Positions 5,550-11,191 of a stretch of 11,191 nucleotides of DNA are shown here, piece after piece. Origin of the DNA: a bacterium (lineage in GTDB: Bacteria; Bacillota_I; Bacilli_A; RF39; UBA660); NCBI GenBank assembly GCA_004560915.1, contig SFTR01000025.1:1-11191 (forward strand). Direction: 5' to 3'. How positions within the stretch are numbered: the first letter of the stretch is position 1; each line of letters opens with the position of its first letter. A program made the translations under genes and the position numbers. Under the pieces are notes generated by a model, which saw nothing but the letters and a program-made list of their open reading frames with translations, was not told the origin of the DNA and did no database searches.

Positions 5550-6425
5550 ATGCTTGTAAGTAAAGATTGGAAAGATTATGAATGTATTGATGCAGGTAAT
5601 GGTGAAAAGTTAGAACGCTGGAAAAATGTAATTCTAAGAAGACCAGACCCTTGGGCATTATGGACACACAAAGACACTAAAGAGTGGCATAGTTATCACT
5701 CTATATACCATAGAAGTGATAAAGGCGGAGGTTACTGGGAAAATAAAAAGACTTTTCCTGAATATTGGACTGTTGAATATAAAGGATTAAAACTAAAGGT
5801 AAGTCCAACTGGATTTAAACACACTGGTTTATTTCCAGAACAAGCAGCCAACTGGGACTTCATTATGTCAAAGATAAGAAGTGCTAATAGACCTATTAAA
5901 GTATTAAATTTATTTGCATACACTGGAGGAGCAACAATGGCTGCATCTTATGCAGGAGCAGTAGAAGTAGTACATGTAGACGCATCAAAAGGAATGAATG
6001 ATTGGGCAAAAGAAAACGCCAAACTTTCAGAACTTGAAAATAATAAGATTAGATATATTTGTGATGACTGTTTAAAATTCGTAGAACGTGAGAAAAAAAG
6101 AGGAAACAAATATGATGCTATAATAATGGACCCACCAACATATGGAAGAGGTCCATCAAAAGAATTATGGAGATTTGAAGATAGTTTAAATAAACTAATA
6201 GATTCATGCATTGATATACTAAGTGATGATCCACTATTCTTACTTATAAGTTCATATACAAAAGGTATAACACCAGAAATATTAAAAAATATTTTAGAAA
6301 CAAGTGTTGAAGAAAAATTAAAAAATGGTAAAATAAAAACTGATGAAATAGGACTACAAATATCAACAAGAAATATGATACTTCCTTGTGGAGTCTATGG
6401 AAGGTGGGAAAAAAATGAAAACTAA
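5550..6425 (+). CDS. Class I SAM-dependent methyltransferase (RlmI-like, no PUA domain)
   Basis: A cytoplasmic methyltransferase of 291 residues of the Methyltrans_SAM/RlmI (COG1092-like) group. The N-terminal beta-rich region (1-90) carries GNGEKLERW and RPDPWALW, followed by the family motif GLFPEQAANW (93-102). The Rossmann core has motif I NLFAYTGGAT (120-129), acidic Asp144 after strand two, Asp172-Asp173, motif IV MDPPTYGRG (193-201) and LISSYTKGI (232-240). A C-terminal ILPCGVYGRW closes the fold. The PUA domain of E. coli RlmI is absent. Likely substrate is rRNA, from the family and from the pseudouridine synthase in the same operon, but the modified base cannot be read from the sequence. 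GGAGG (5540-5544) sets the ATG. Its end overlaps the next gene by 11 bases. Confidence 0.82.
   Translation: MLVSKDWKDYECIDAGNGEKLERWKNVILRRPDPWALWTHKDTKEWHSYHSIYHRSDKGGGYWENKKTFPEYWTVEYKGLKLKVSPTGFKHTGLFPEQAANWDFIMSKIRSANRPIKVLNLFAYTGGATMAASYAGAVEVVHVDASKGMNDWAKENAKLSELENNKIRYICDDCLKFVEREKKRGNKYDAIIMDPPTYGRGPSKELWRFEDSLNKLIDSCIDILSDDPLFLLISSYTKGITPEILKNILETSVEEKLKNGKIKTDEIGLQISTRNMILPCGVYGRWEKNEN
6401..6408 (+). promoter_or_regulatory. Ribosome binding site that fixes the start of the small membrane protein
   Basis: AAGGTGGG (6401-6408) lies six nt before the ATG at 6415, inside the 3' end of the methyltransferase gene. An earlier in-frame ATG at 6388 lacks such a site and would add nine residues without hydrophobic character, so 6415 is preferred. 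Confidence 0.6.
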
Positions 6426-6771
6426 AATGATACTTAAAAGTATATTCGTAACAATACTAGCTCTAATACTAGTAGCACTATCAATAATAGCATTCACTAA
6501 AATTGATAAGACAGATGCACTATATGAATTAAATAAAGATAAAGACTATAGAATAGTAGACAATATTGATAGTTGCTCACAAAAATTTATGGATTGTTTC
6601 TATAAAAATGATAATGGTGAATATTGTTTTGAATGCAAAAAAAGTAATGAAGTATTATTAGAATGGTCAGACGGATCACAAACTAAAATGATAGATTCTC
6701 TAAATGATGGAACAGTTACTATAGAATCACTTATAGAGCATGGACTTAAGGTAGTAACAAATAATGATTAA
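6415..6771 (+). CDS. Small single-pass membrane protein of unknown function
   Basis: A 118-residue protein with a basic N-terminus (MKTKMILK) and one hydrophobic segment at about 6-28, then a hydrophilic domain of about 90 residues. There is no lipobox Cys, so it is a signal-anchored protein or a secreted one if cleaved. The outer domain has four cysteines (54, 61, 71, 74; spacing C-x6-C-x9-C-x2-C), which could form disulfides or bind metal. I do not recognise a family. It overlaps the methyltransferase gene by 11 bases and the pseudouridine synthase gene by 8, so it is made as part of that operon even though its location has no obvious tie to RNA modification. Confidence 0.75.
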   Translation: MKTKMILKSIFVTILALILVALSIIAFTKIDKTDALYELNKDKDYRIVDNIDSCSQKFMDCFYKNDNGEYCFECKKSNEVLLEWSDGSQTKMIDSLNDGTVTIESLIEHGLKVVTNND

Positions 6772-7420
6772 TATTATTTATGAAGATAATCATCTTTTAG
6801 TAGTAGAAAAACCTATAAATATACCAACTCAAGAAGATAATACTAAAGATAAAGACCTTCTAACAATTCTAAAAGAATATATAAAAGAAAAATATAATAA
6901 ACCAGGAAATGTTTACCTAGGACTTGTTCATAGATTAGATAGACCAGTAGGTGGTATTATGGTGTTTGCAAGAACATCTAAAGCAGCCTCACGTCTTTCT
7001 GAACAAGTAAGAAACAAAACATTCAAAAAAACATATAACGCAGTAGTTATAGGAAACATTAATAAAGAAGGTAAACTAAAAGATTATCTTTTAAAAGATG
7101 AAAAAAAGAATATAGTAAAAGTAGATAAAAATGGAAAAGAAGCAATATTAAACTTCAATAAATTAGATTTTAAAAATAATATGTCTTTAGTAGAAATAAA
7201 TCTAGAAACAGGAAGAAGTCATCAAATAAGAGTACAAATGTCTCATTATGGATATCCTCTTTTTGGTGATCAAAAATATAATAAAACATCTAAAGCTGGA
7301 GAACAAATTGCATTATTTGCTAAAAAAATAGAATTTATTCATCCAACTACTAACGAATTATTAACATTTGAATTAGATTTACCTAATCGTTATCCATTTA
7401 CTATTTTTAATAAGGAGTAA
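6764..7420 (+). CDS. RluA-family pseudouridine synthase
   Basis: This enzyme converts a uridine in rRNA or tRNA to pseudouridine. It is a 218-residue catalytic domain without an N-terminal S4 domain. Motif I is IIYEDNHLLVVEKP (4-17); motif II is HRLDRPVGGIMVFA (56-69) with catalytic Asp59; motif III-like LETGRSHQIRVQMSHYGYPL follows near 160, with GDQKY after it. The absence of S4 and the short length fit the RluA/TruC-like branch found in many Bacillota and Bacteroidota; the target site cannot be inferred. Its ATG lies within the last codons of the upstream gene (8-base overlap) and only a weak AAGGTA about ten nt upstream could serve as a ribosome site, so translational coupling is likely. 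Confidence 0.9.
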   Translation: MINIIYEDNHLLVVEKPINIPTQEDNTKDKDLLTILKEYIKEKYNKPGNVYLGLVHRLDRPVGGIMVFARTSKAASRLSEQVRNKTFKKTYNAVVIGNINKEGKLKDYLLKDEKKNIVKVDKNGKEAILNFNKLDFKNNMSLVEINLETGRSHQIRVQMSHYGYPLFGDQKYNKTSKAGEQIALFAKKIEFIHPTTNELLTFELDLPNRYPFTIFNKE

Positions 7421-7422
7421 AC

Positions 7423-7911
7423 GTGAAGAAAAAACTTAATATTGAAGTAGATATAAGTGAGAAAAAATATTTTGTCAGTAAGTATAATGAAAATACATTA
7501 GCTCCAGAATTAAAAGACTATCTACTTAATGAAATAATAGGTTATGATATAAATACAAAGATAAATATAATTATAGATGCTAAATTTGATTTAACAGACG
7601 AAGAAAAAGAACATTACAAAAACCTAATCATAAAAGAATTTAAAGAAAGTAATGACGAGATTCTATATGAGATAGAACAAAGCAATTTAAAGAAATTAAC
7701 TTTATCATTAATAGGAATTTTATTCATAGTAGCATCATACTTCTTTAGCCATATAATGGGTGAAGTACTAGAAGAAATACTTATGGTATTTGGTTGGGTC
7801 GCTTTATGGGAAGTAGCTTATGCAATATTCTTTACAGACGCATCAAGAAGAAGAAAAATTAAAAGAAATAATCAAATAAAACATGCAAATATTAAATACA
7901 AAGACAAGTAA
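7423..7911 (+). CDS. Two-TM membrane protein of unknown function, last gene of the RNA-modification operon
   Basis: A 162-residue protein starting at GTG (7423), set by AAGGAG (7412-7417) five nt upstream and inside the end of the pseudouridine synthase gene; the gap to that gene's stop is two bases. Residues 1-90 are charged and probably cytoplasmic, with alternating beta/alpha character. Two hydrophobic segments follow (about 91-109 and 116-137), joined by a short acidic turn (HIMGEVLEE), then a strongly basic tail with Arg-Arg-Arg-Lys at 142-145. By the positive-inside rule both ends face the cytoplasm. I recognise no named family. The operon ends here with a hairpin. Confidence 0.75.
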   Translation: MKKKLNIEVDISEKKYFVSKYNENTLAPELKDYLLNEIIGYDINTKINIIIDAKFDLTDEEKEHYKNLIIKEFKESNDEILYEIEQSNLKKLTLSLIGILFIVASYFFSHIMGEVLEEILMVFGWVALWEVAYAIFFTDASRRRKIKRNNQIKHANIKYKDK

Positions 7912-7928
7912 TCTTGTCTTATTCTTTT
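7901..7928 (+). terminator. Intrinsic terminator of the RNA-modification operon
   Basis: AAGACAAG (7901-7908) and CTTGTCTT (7913-7920) form an 8-bp stem whose TAAT loop (7909-7912) contains the TAA stop codon of the last gene. The following ATTCTTTT is a modest T-tract. Confidence 0.7.
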
Positions 7929-7947
7929 GTAAACTTAAAAAAATTAA

Positions 7948-7976
7948 TTAAAAAAATATATAATAATTGATATAAT
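7948..7976 (+). promoter_or_regulatory. Promoter of the KsgA-like methyltransferase gene
   Basis: Extended -10 TGATATAAT (7968-7976) with a weak -35 TTAAAA (7948-7953) at 17 bp. The predicted start near 7983 leaves an 11-nt leader that holds AGGTGAG (7984-7990), an SD of the GGTGA type three nt from the ATG. Confidence 0.5.
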
Positions 7977-7993
7977 ATATAATAGGTGAGAAT

Positions 7994-8782
7994 ATGGAAT
8001 TTAAAAATGATACAAATTATTTAGATCAACACTTTTTAATTGATAAAAGTATAATCAATTTATTTGTTGATTCAGCTGAATTAAAACCAACTGATAATGT
8101 AGTTGAGATTGGACCTGGTAAATGTGAAATAAGTGATATAATTGCTAAACGATCAGGCCATTTAACATGCATTGAGATAGATAGAAATCTAGAACATTTT
8201 ATAAATGTTTTGAAAGATAAACATGATAACGTAGATGTTATATATGGAAATGCACTTAATGTATATATCCCACCATGTGATAAAATTATTTCAGCTCTTC
8301 CATACTCAATAACAGAACCTTTTATAGAAAAATTACTTAGATGTGACTTTGATATGTGTATCCTAATAGTAGGTAAAAAATTTGCTGATGCAGTTGTTAA
8401 TAAATCGTTAACAAAATTAGCACTACTCACAAACTCTTTCTTTGATGTTACTAAAATAATGGATATAACACCAGATGCATTTGAACCATCACCAAGAGTA
8501 ATGTCTTCAATGATAAGACTAGTAAAAGTACCAAGAGAAAGCTTAAAATATAGTTTTAAAAGATTTGTTTTTAGAGAAATGTTCTTTCATAGAGATAGAA
8601 AACTAAAAAACAATTTAATGGAATCTTTAATAGAATTTGCTAAACTTCATGATAAAAAACTAACTAAAAAAGAAAGTAAAAGTATTATAGAAGAATATGA
8701 AATACCAAAAGAAATATTAAATAAACAAATGGAAAATCTAACTAACGAGGAATATGAATTAATTTATAACACATTAAAATAA
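7994..8782 (+). CDS. KsgA/Dim1/Erm-family rRNA adenine dimethyltransferase-like protein with an altered NLPY motif
   Basis: A 262-residue class I methyltransferase of the rRNA adenine N6 family. The N-terminal DQHFLID (11-17) is closer to the archaeal/eukaryotic Dim1 style than to the Erm QNFL. Motif I is VVEIGPGKCEIS (36-47), motif II IEIDRNLEHF (60-69) with Glu61 and Asp63, the motif III region is around GNALN (85-89), and motif IV reads SALPYSI (100-106). In KsgA, Dim1 and Erm this motif is N-(L/I)-P-Y and its Asn positions the target adenine amine; here Ala101 replaces it. The FEPSPRV segment (163-169) and a helical C-terminal domain typical of KsgA are kept. It may therefore be a catalytically changed or non-methylating paralogue. 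It is monocistronic with its own promoter. Confidence 0.85.
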   Translation: MEFKNDTNYLDQHFLIDKSIINLFVDSAELKPTDNVVEIGPGKCEISDIIAKRSGHLTCIEIDRNLEHFINVLKDKHDNVDVIYGNALNVYIPPCDKIISALPYSITEPFIEKLLRCDFDMCILIVGKKFADAVVNKSLTKLALLTNSFFDVTKIMDITPDAFEPSPRVMSSMIRLVKVPRESLKYSFKRFVFREMFFHRDRKLKNNLMESLIEFAKLHDKKLTKKESKSIIEEYEIPKEILNKQMENLTNEEYELIYNTLK

Positions 8783-8804
8783 GGAAATTAACTTTCCTTA
8801 TTTT
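8776..8804. terminator. Bidirectional terminator between convergent genes
   Basis: AAAATAAGGAAA (8776-8787) and TTTCCTTATTTT (8793-8804) form a perfect 12-bp stem with a TTAAC loop. T-runs end the stem on both strands. The plus-strand TAA (8780-8782) lies in the left arm and the minus-strand TAA (8790-8788) in the loop. Confidence 0.85.
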
Positions 8805-9693
8805 CTTTTATAAACTTGAATATCTCATCATAATATTTCTTACTATTAGTGACACTAGATTTCATATGTCTAGCTCCATCTATAATTAATAACTTCTTTT
8901 TACCTTTATAAATCTCATAAGCTTCATACGCATTCTTGGTTGGAACCAATTTATCATCACTTCCATGTATAAACATAAATGGTATTTTTCCTTTAGCTAG
9001 TACTTTTCTAGGATTATATTTATATATATTAAATTTAAAAAATATCATAGAAAAAATATTAAATGATGATATTATAGGTCCAGGTAAAAACTTTAAATAA
9101 CTAAGTTGATTATAAAACTGATCATAATTAGATATAAAGCCACAATCTTCAATCGCACATATAACATTATTAGGCAAATCTTCACCAACTGTTCTCATAA
9201 TAACAGTTCCGCCCATAGATATACCATAAAGTATAATTTTAGTCTTCTTCTTTTTATTTAAATAATCTATCCAAGATAGCATATCTTTTCTTTCATAAAA
9301 TCCATGAGTTGAATAAATACCATCACTTTTACCATGAGCCCTTTGATCAATAAGCAAAATACTATATCCCTTTTTATAGAAATTATATGCAACATCTAGC
9401 ATCTCTAAAGCATTATTAGTGTATCCATGCACTATAATAATCCAAGTATTAAGTTTATTTTTAACTTCATAAGCATGTAACTTCTTATTATCAAAAGAAT
9501 TTATATAAACTTCATTATACTTAGAATTTCTAAACCAATCTTTTGATTCCTTACTAACTAACTTAAATGTACCTTTTCCCTTAAATAACCTCTTCTTAGA
9601 TATTTTAGTACAATTAGAAAAGTGAAAGAAATAAACACCAAGTAATAAATATAAAACTAAAAGTATAATTAATACAATAATAAATATTCTCAT
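8788..9693 (-). CDS. Membrane-anchored alpha/beta hydrolase (YqkD-like)
   Basis: A 301-residue serine hydrolase with a hydrophobic N-terminal anchor (about 2-22), so the catalytic domain probably faces the extracytoplasmic side. The alpha/beta hydrolase fold shows the oxyanion HGYTNN (89-94), IDQRAHGKSDG (115-125), nucleophile elbow GISMGG with Ser159 (157-162), acid Asp247 in HGSDDKLVP, and His276 in GARHMKS. The arrangement, including GFYERKDM after the second motif, resembles Bacillus YqkD, whose substrate I do not know. An esterase or acyltransferase acting on lipid or peptide esters is possible. The ATG shares one base with the repressor's TAA stop (TAATG), so it is co-expressed with the TetR gene and falls under the same autoregulated promoter; this ties it to the divergent MMPL transporter. 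Confidence 0.85.
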   Translation of the reverse strand: MRIFIIVLIILLVLYLLLGVYFFHFSNCTKISKKRLFKGKGTFKLVSKESKDWFRNSKYNEVYINSFDNKKLHAYEVKNKLNTWIIIVHGYTNNALEMLDVAYNFYKKGYSILLIDQRAHGKSDGIYSTHGFYERKDMLSWIDYLNKKKKTKIILYGISMGGTVIMRTVGEDLPNNVICAIEDCGFISNYDQFYNQLSYLKFLPGPIISSFNIFSMIFFKFNIYKYNPRKVLAKGKIPFMFIHGSDDKLVPTKNAYEAYEIYKGKKKLLIIDGARHMKSSVTNSKKYYDEIFKFIKENKES

Positions 9694-10301
9694 TATTCAA
9701 TCATTTTCCTTACTTGCTCATAAAGATAAGGTTTAAATTCTTTGATAGGTAAGGGTTCGTTATTTAAAATAGAATTATAACAAGTACTTCCAACTAACTC
9801 AATAATCATAAATAGTGTTACATCTGGATTAGTAACTTTCTTGGAATATTTAGACATTTCATCTATAAATATAGTTTTTAAATCTTTATATTCTGCATTT
9901 AATATTTCTATTAAGTCTTTATTATAAAGCCCAAGAGAAAGATTCTTATTAATAAGTTTTATTAAATCTTTACTACTTGATAGTTTATCTATTATATAGT
10001 CAATGACACTAATAAGTTTATCTGGAAAATTATCTAATTTCTTTTTAGATGTGTATTCAATCGCATCACTAAATAACTTCTTAGATTTTTCAATGATAAC
10101 TTCCTCATGAATATCCCATTTATCTTTAAAATATAAATAGAATGTACCTTTCGCAACACCAGCATCATTAGCTATATCACTAATAGAAGTATCATTAATA
10201 CCTTTTTTAATAAATAAGTTATATGCTGAAGCCATAAGGCTTTCTTTTTTTAATTGTTTTTTTTCTTCTATTTTAGATAAAGTATTTTCAATATTAATCA
10301 T
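9693..10301 (-). CDS. TetR/AcrR-family transcriptional repressor
   Basis: A 202-residue one-component regulator. The N-terminal helix-turn-helix spans about 37-60 (SISDIANDAGVAKGTFYLYFKDK), the classic TetR pattern; the remaining 140 residues are helical and would form the ligand and dimer domain. The start at 10301 is fixed by AAGGTGA (10313-10307), five nt upstream; the frame stays open to 10385 but that extension runs through the promoter and operators and has no ribosome site. It is the first gene of an operon with the alpha/beta hydrolase and divergent from an MMPL transporter. Three TGACY-N3-RGTCA palindromes in the gap are its probable binding sites, predicting autorepression and repression of the transporter. 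The inducing ligand is unknown; a fatty acid or another amphiphile would suit the transporter and hydrolase. Confidence 0.92.
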   Translation of the reverse strand: MINIENTLSKIEEKKQLKKESLMASAYNLFIKKGINDTSISDIANDAGVAKGTFYLYFKDKWDIHEEVIIEKSKKLFSDAIEYTSKKKLDNFPDKLISVIDYIIDKLSSSKDLIKLINKNLSLGLYNKDLIEILNAEYKDLKTIFIDEMSKYSKKVTNPDVTLFMIIELVGSTCYNSILNNEPLPIKEFKPYLYEQVRKMIE

Positions 10302-10306
10302 ATTTT

Positions 10307-10313
10307 TCACCTT
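10307..10313 (-). promoter_or_regulatory. Ribosome binding site that sets the TetR start
   Basis: AAGGTGA on the minus strand, five nt before the ATG at 10301. It decides for this start over the upstream in-frame ATG at 10385, which would translate through the promoter. Confidence 0.75.
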
Positions 10314-10323
10314 CGATACATAA

Positions 10324-10352
10324 ATTTTAATATAAAAATGACTAAAAGTCAA
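10324..10352 (-). promoter_or_regulatory. Promoter of the tetR-hydrolase operon
   Basis: On the minus strand TTGACT (10352-10347), 17 bp, TAAAAT (10329-10324). The predicted start near 10317 is 16 nt before the ATG. The -35 is one arm of operator 1, so repressor binding there would block RNA polymerase. Confidence 0.7.
10339..10351. promoter_or_regulatory. TetR operator 1
   Basis: TGACT-AAA-AGTCA, a perfect palindrome with 5-bp arms. It overlaps the -35 of the tetR promoter. Confidence 0.75.
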
Positions 10353-10370
10353 TAAATTAATCAAAAAGTA

Positions 10371-10399
10371 TTGACTAATAGTCATTTTTGAGGTATATT
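10371..10399 (+). promoter_or_regulatory. Promoter of the MMPL transporter gene
   Basis: TTGACT (10371-10376), 17 bp, TATATT (10394-10399). The predicted start is near 10406, at the first base of operator 3; GGAGGT (10423-10428) lies in the leader. Confidence 0.7.
10372..10384. promoter_or_regulatory. TetR operator 2
   Basis: TGACT-AAT-AGTCA, same design as operator 1, centre-to-centre 33 bp from it. It contains most of the -35 of the transporter promoter. Together with flanks, operators 1 and 2 form 11-bp inverted arms AAAAATGACTA (10334-10344) and TAGTCATTTTT (10379-10389). Confidence 0.75.
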
Positions 10400-10405
10400 A
10401 CTAAC

Positions 10406-10418
10406 TGACCGTTGGTCA
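10406..10418. promoter_or_regulatory. TetR operator 3
   Basis: TGACC-GTT-GGTCA, a perfect palindrome of the same layout with a C/G change in the arm, 34 bp from operator 2 (centre to centre). It covers the predicted transporter transcription start. Confidence 0.75.
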
Positions 10419-10432
10419 TAATGGAGGTATAA

Positions 10433-11191
10433 ATGAAAAAATTTGGAGACTTTATATGTAAACATAAGGTAGCTATATTAGTAATATCTATATTGTTATT
10501 GATACCATCAGCTATAGGGTACTTTAATGCTAAAACTAATTATGATATTTTAGTATATCTACCAGAAGATATTGAAACTATGAAAGGCCAAAACATATTA
10601 AAAGAAGATTTCGATATGGGAGCTTTCGCAACAATATCTATAGACAATAGTAATCAAAGGAAAGTTATTTATGCAGAAAAAGCAATAAGAAAAATTGATG
10701 GTGTTAACAAAGTATTAACAATCAACGATCTTACTGGTATATCAGTTCCTTTTGAAATATTACCAGATAGTTTACTAGAACAAGTAAAGAATGGTGATAA
10801 AACTCTTATGTTAGTAACATTTAATGAAACAACATCTAACGAGAAAACTTTAAATGCTATAACAGAAATGAGAAAAATATTAAATGGCATGGCTAAAGTA
10901 GGTGGAATGAGTGCTATAGTACAAGATACTATGGACTTATCAAATAAAGAAGTTGCAATCTATGTAGTTATCGCAGTAATACTTTGTTTGATAGTATTAA
11001 CACTTTCATTAGATTCATACATAGTTCCAGTATTATTACTATTAAATATTGGAATAGCTATTATATATAATATGGGTTCAAACATTATATTTGGAGAAAT
11101 ATCATATATAACAAAAGCAATAAGTGCTGTACTTCAATTAGGAGTAACAACTGACTTCTCAATATTCTTGTATCATAAATATCAAAGTAAT
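10433..11191 (+). CDS. MMPL/RND-family transporter, N-terminal part (3' end beyond window)
   Basis: The frame starts at ATG 10433, five nt after GGAGGT, and remains open for 253 codons to the window edge; full-length MMPL proteins are roughly 700-1200 residues. Visible layout: one TM at about 13-31, an extracytoplasmic porter-like domain (32-172) opening with TNYDILVYLPED, then TM segments at about 173-192, 195-214 and 223-247. Segment four holds GVTTDFSIFLYHKY (237-250), the MMPL signature equivalent to G-x-x-x-D-Y-x-x-F in MmpL3; Asp241 would be part of the proton-relay pair, with Phe242 where Tyr is common. Proton-driven export of lipids, hydrophobic drugs or cationic compounds is the family role; the cargo is unknown. 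Expression is predicted to be controlled by the divergent TetR through operators 2 and 3. Confidence 0.88.
   Translation, partial: MKKFGDFICKHKVAILVISILLLIPSAIGYFNAKTNYDILVYLPEDIETMKGQNILKEDFDMGAFATISIDNSNQRKVIYAEKAIRKIDGVNKVLTINDLTGISVPFEILPDSLLEQVKNGDKTLMLVTFNETTSNEKTLNAITEMRKILNGMAKVGGMSAIVQDTMDLSNKEVAIYVVIAVILCLIVLTLSLDSYIVPVLLLLNIGIAIIYNMGSNIIFGEISYITKAISAVLQLGVTTDFSIFLYHKYQSN

Noticed and set aside
5732..6211. Two minus-strand open frames (5732-5923 and 5948-6211)
   Set aside because: Both are antisense to the methyltransferase, whose motifs are unambiguous.
8026..8430. Minus-strand open frame of 134 codons
   Set aside because: It runs antisense across the SAM-binding core of the KsgA-like gene; the plus-strand product has all family motifs.
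10302..10385. N-terminal extension of TetR to an ATG at 10385
   Set aside because: It would translate through the TetR promoter and operators 1 and 2, lacks a ribosome site, and the added residues do not belong to the TetR fold.
10669..10890. Minus-strand open frame of 73 codons
   Set aside because: Antisense to the porter domain of the MMPL transporter and without a ribosome site.
1..11191. Search for CRISPR arrays, insertion sequences, attachment sites, tRNA or rRNA genes and riboswitches
   Set aside because: No regularly spaced direct repeats, no transposase or integrase frames with terminal repeats, no cloverleaf or conserved rRNA segments, and no leader long enough for a known riboswitch were seen.

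Overview
The window is a very AT-rich stretch of bacterial DNA, densely packed with genes and using the standard bacterial code: TGG encodes Trp and TGA serves as a stop at 5523-5525. Strong GGAGG/AGGAGG-type Shine-Dalgarno sites, short intergenic gaps, GTG starts and the protein types point to a low-GC Bacillota. A gut-type uncultured Bacilli/Mollicutes-like or Erysipelotrichales-like lineage is my best guess. That placement is an inference and no phylogenetic marker proves it. There are no tRNA or rRNA genes, no insertion sequences, no CRISPR array, and no gene-free stretch longer than about 190 bases.

Left part (1-2815): a 5'-complete but window-truncated membrane-anchored protein with three Listeria-Bacteroides (InlB B-type) repeats and a Cys-rich tail, on the minus strand. 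Upstream of it lies a minus-strand 3-hydroxyacyl-CoA dehydrogenase ending in an intrinsic terminator. Divergent from that is a plus-strand YjdF/DUF2238-type membrane protein.

Centre-left (2812-5525): a minus-strand, translationally coupled pair made of a pentapeptide-repeat protein (31 uninterrupted pentapeptides, Qnr/MfpA-like architecture) followed by a single-domain ABC/AAA-type ATPase (COG3910-like). Divergent from it is a 381-residue protein I do not recognise. Both genes flanking this divergent gap lack a Shine-Dalgarno, and their predicted transcription starts fall on their start codons. A 26-bp inverted repeat sits in the gap.

Centre (5550-7911): a tight plus-strand operon of an RlmI-type SAM methyltransferase, a small single-pass membrane protein, an RluA-type pseudouridine synthase and a two-TM protein of unknown function. 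The overlaps or gaps are a few bases, and a hairpin terminates the operon. Next comes a KsgA/Dim1/Erm-family methyltransferase (7994-8782) whose NLPY motif reads ALPY, losing the key Asn. It ends convergently against the next operon across a shared 12-bp-stem terminator.

Right part (8788-11191): a TetR-type repressor and a membrane-anchored alpha/beta hydrolase form a minus-strand operon, divergent from an MMPL/RND-type transporter that runs off the window. The intergenic region holds three 13-bp operators of the form TGACY-N3-RGTCA, spaced 33 and 34 bp. Two of them contain the -35 boxes of the two divergent promoters and the third lies at the predicted transporter transcription start. This is a readable, self-contained efflux/lipid-export switch and the best-defined regulatory structure in the window.
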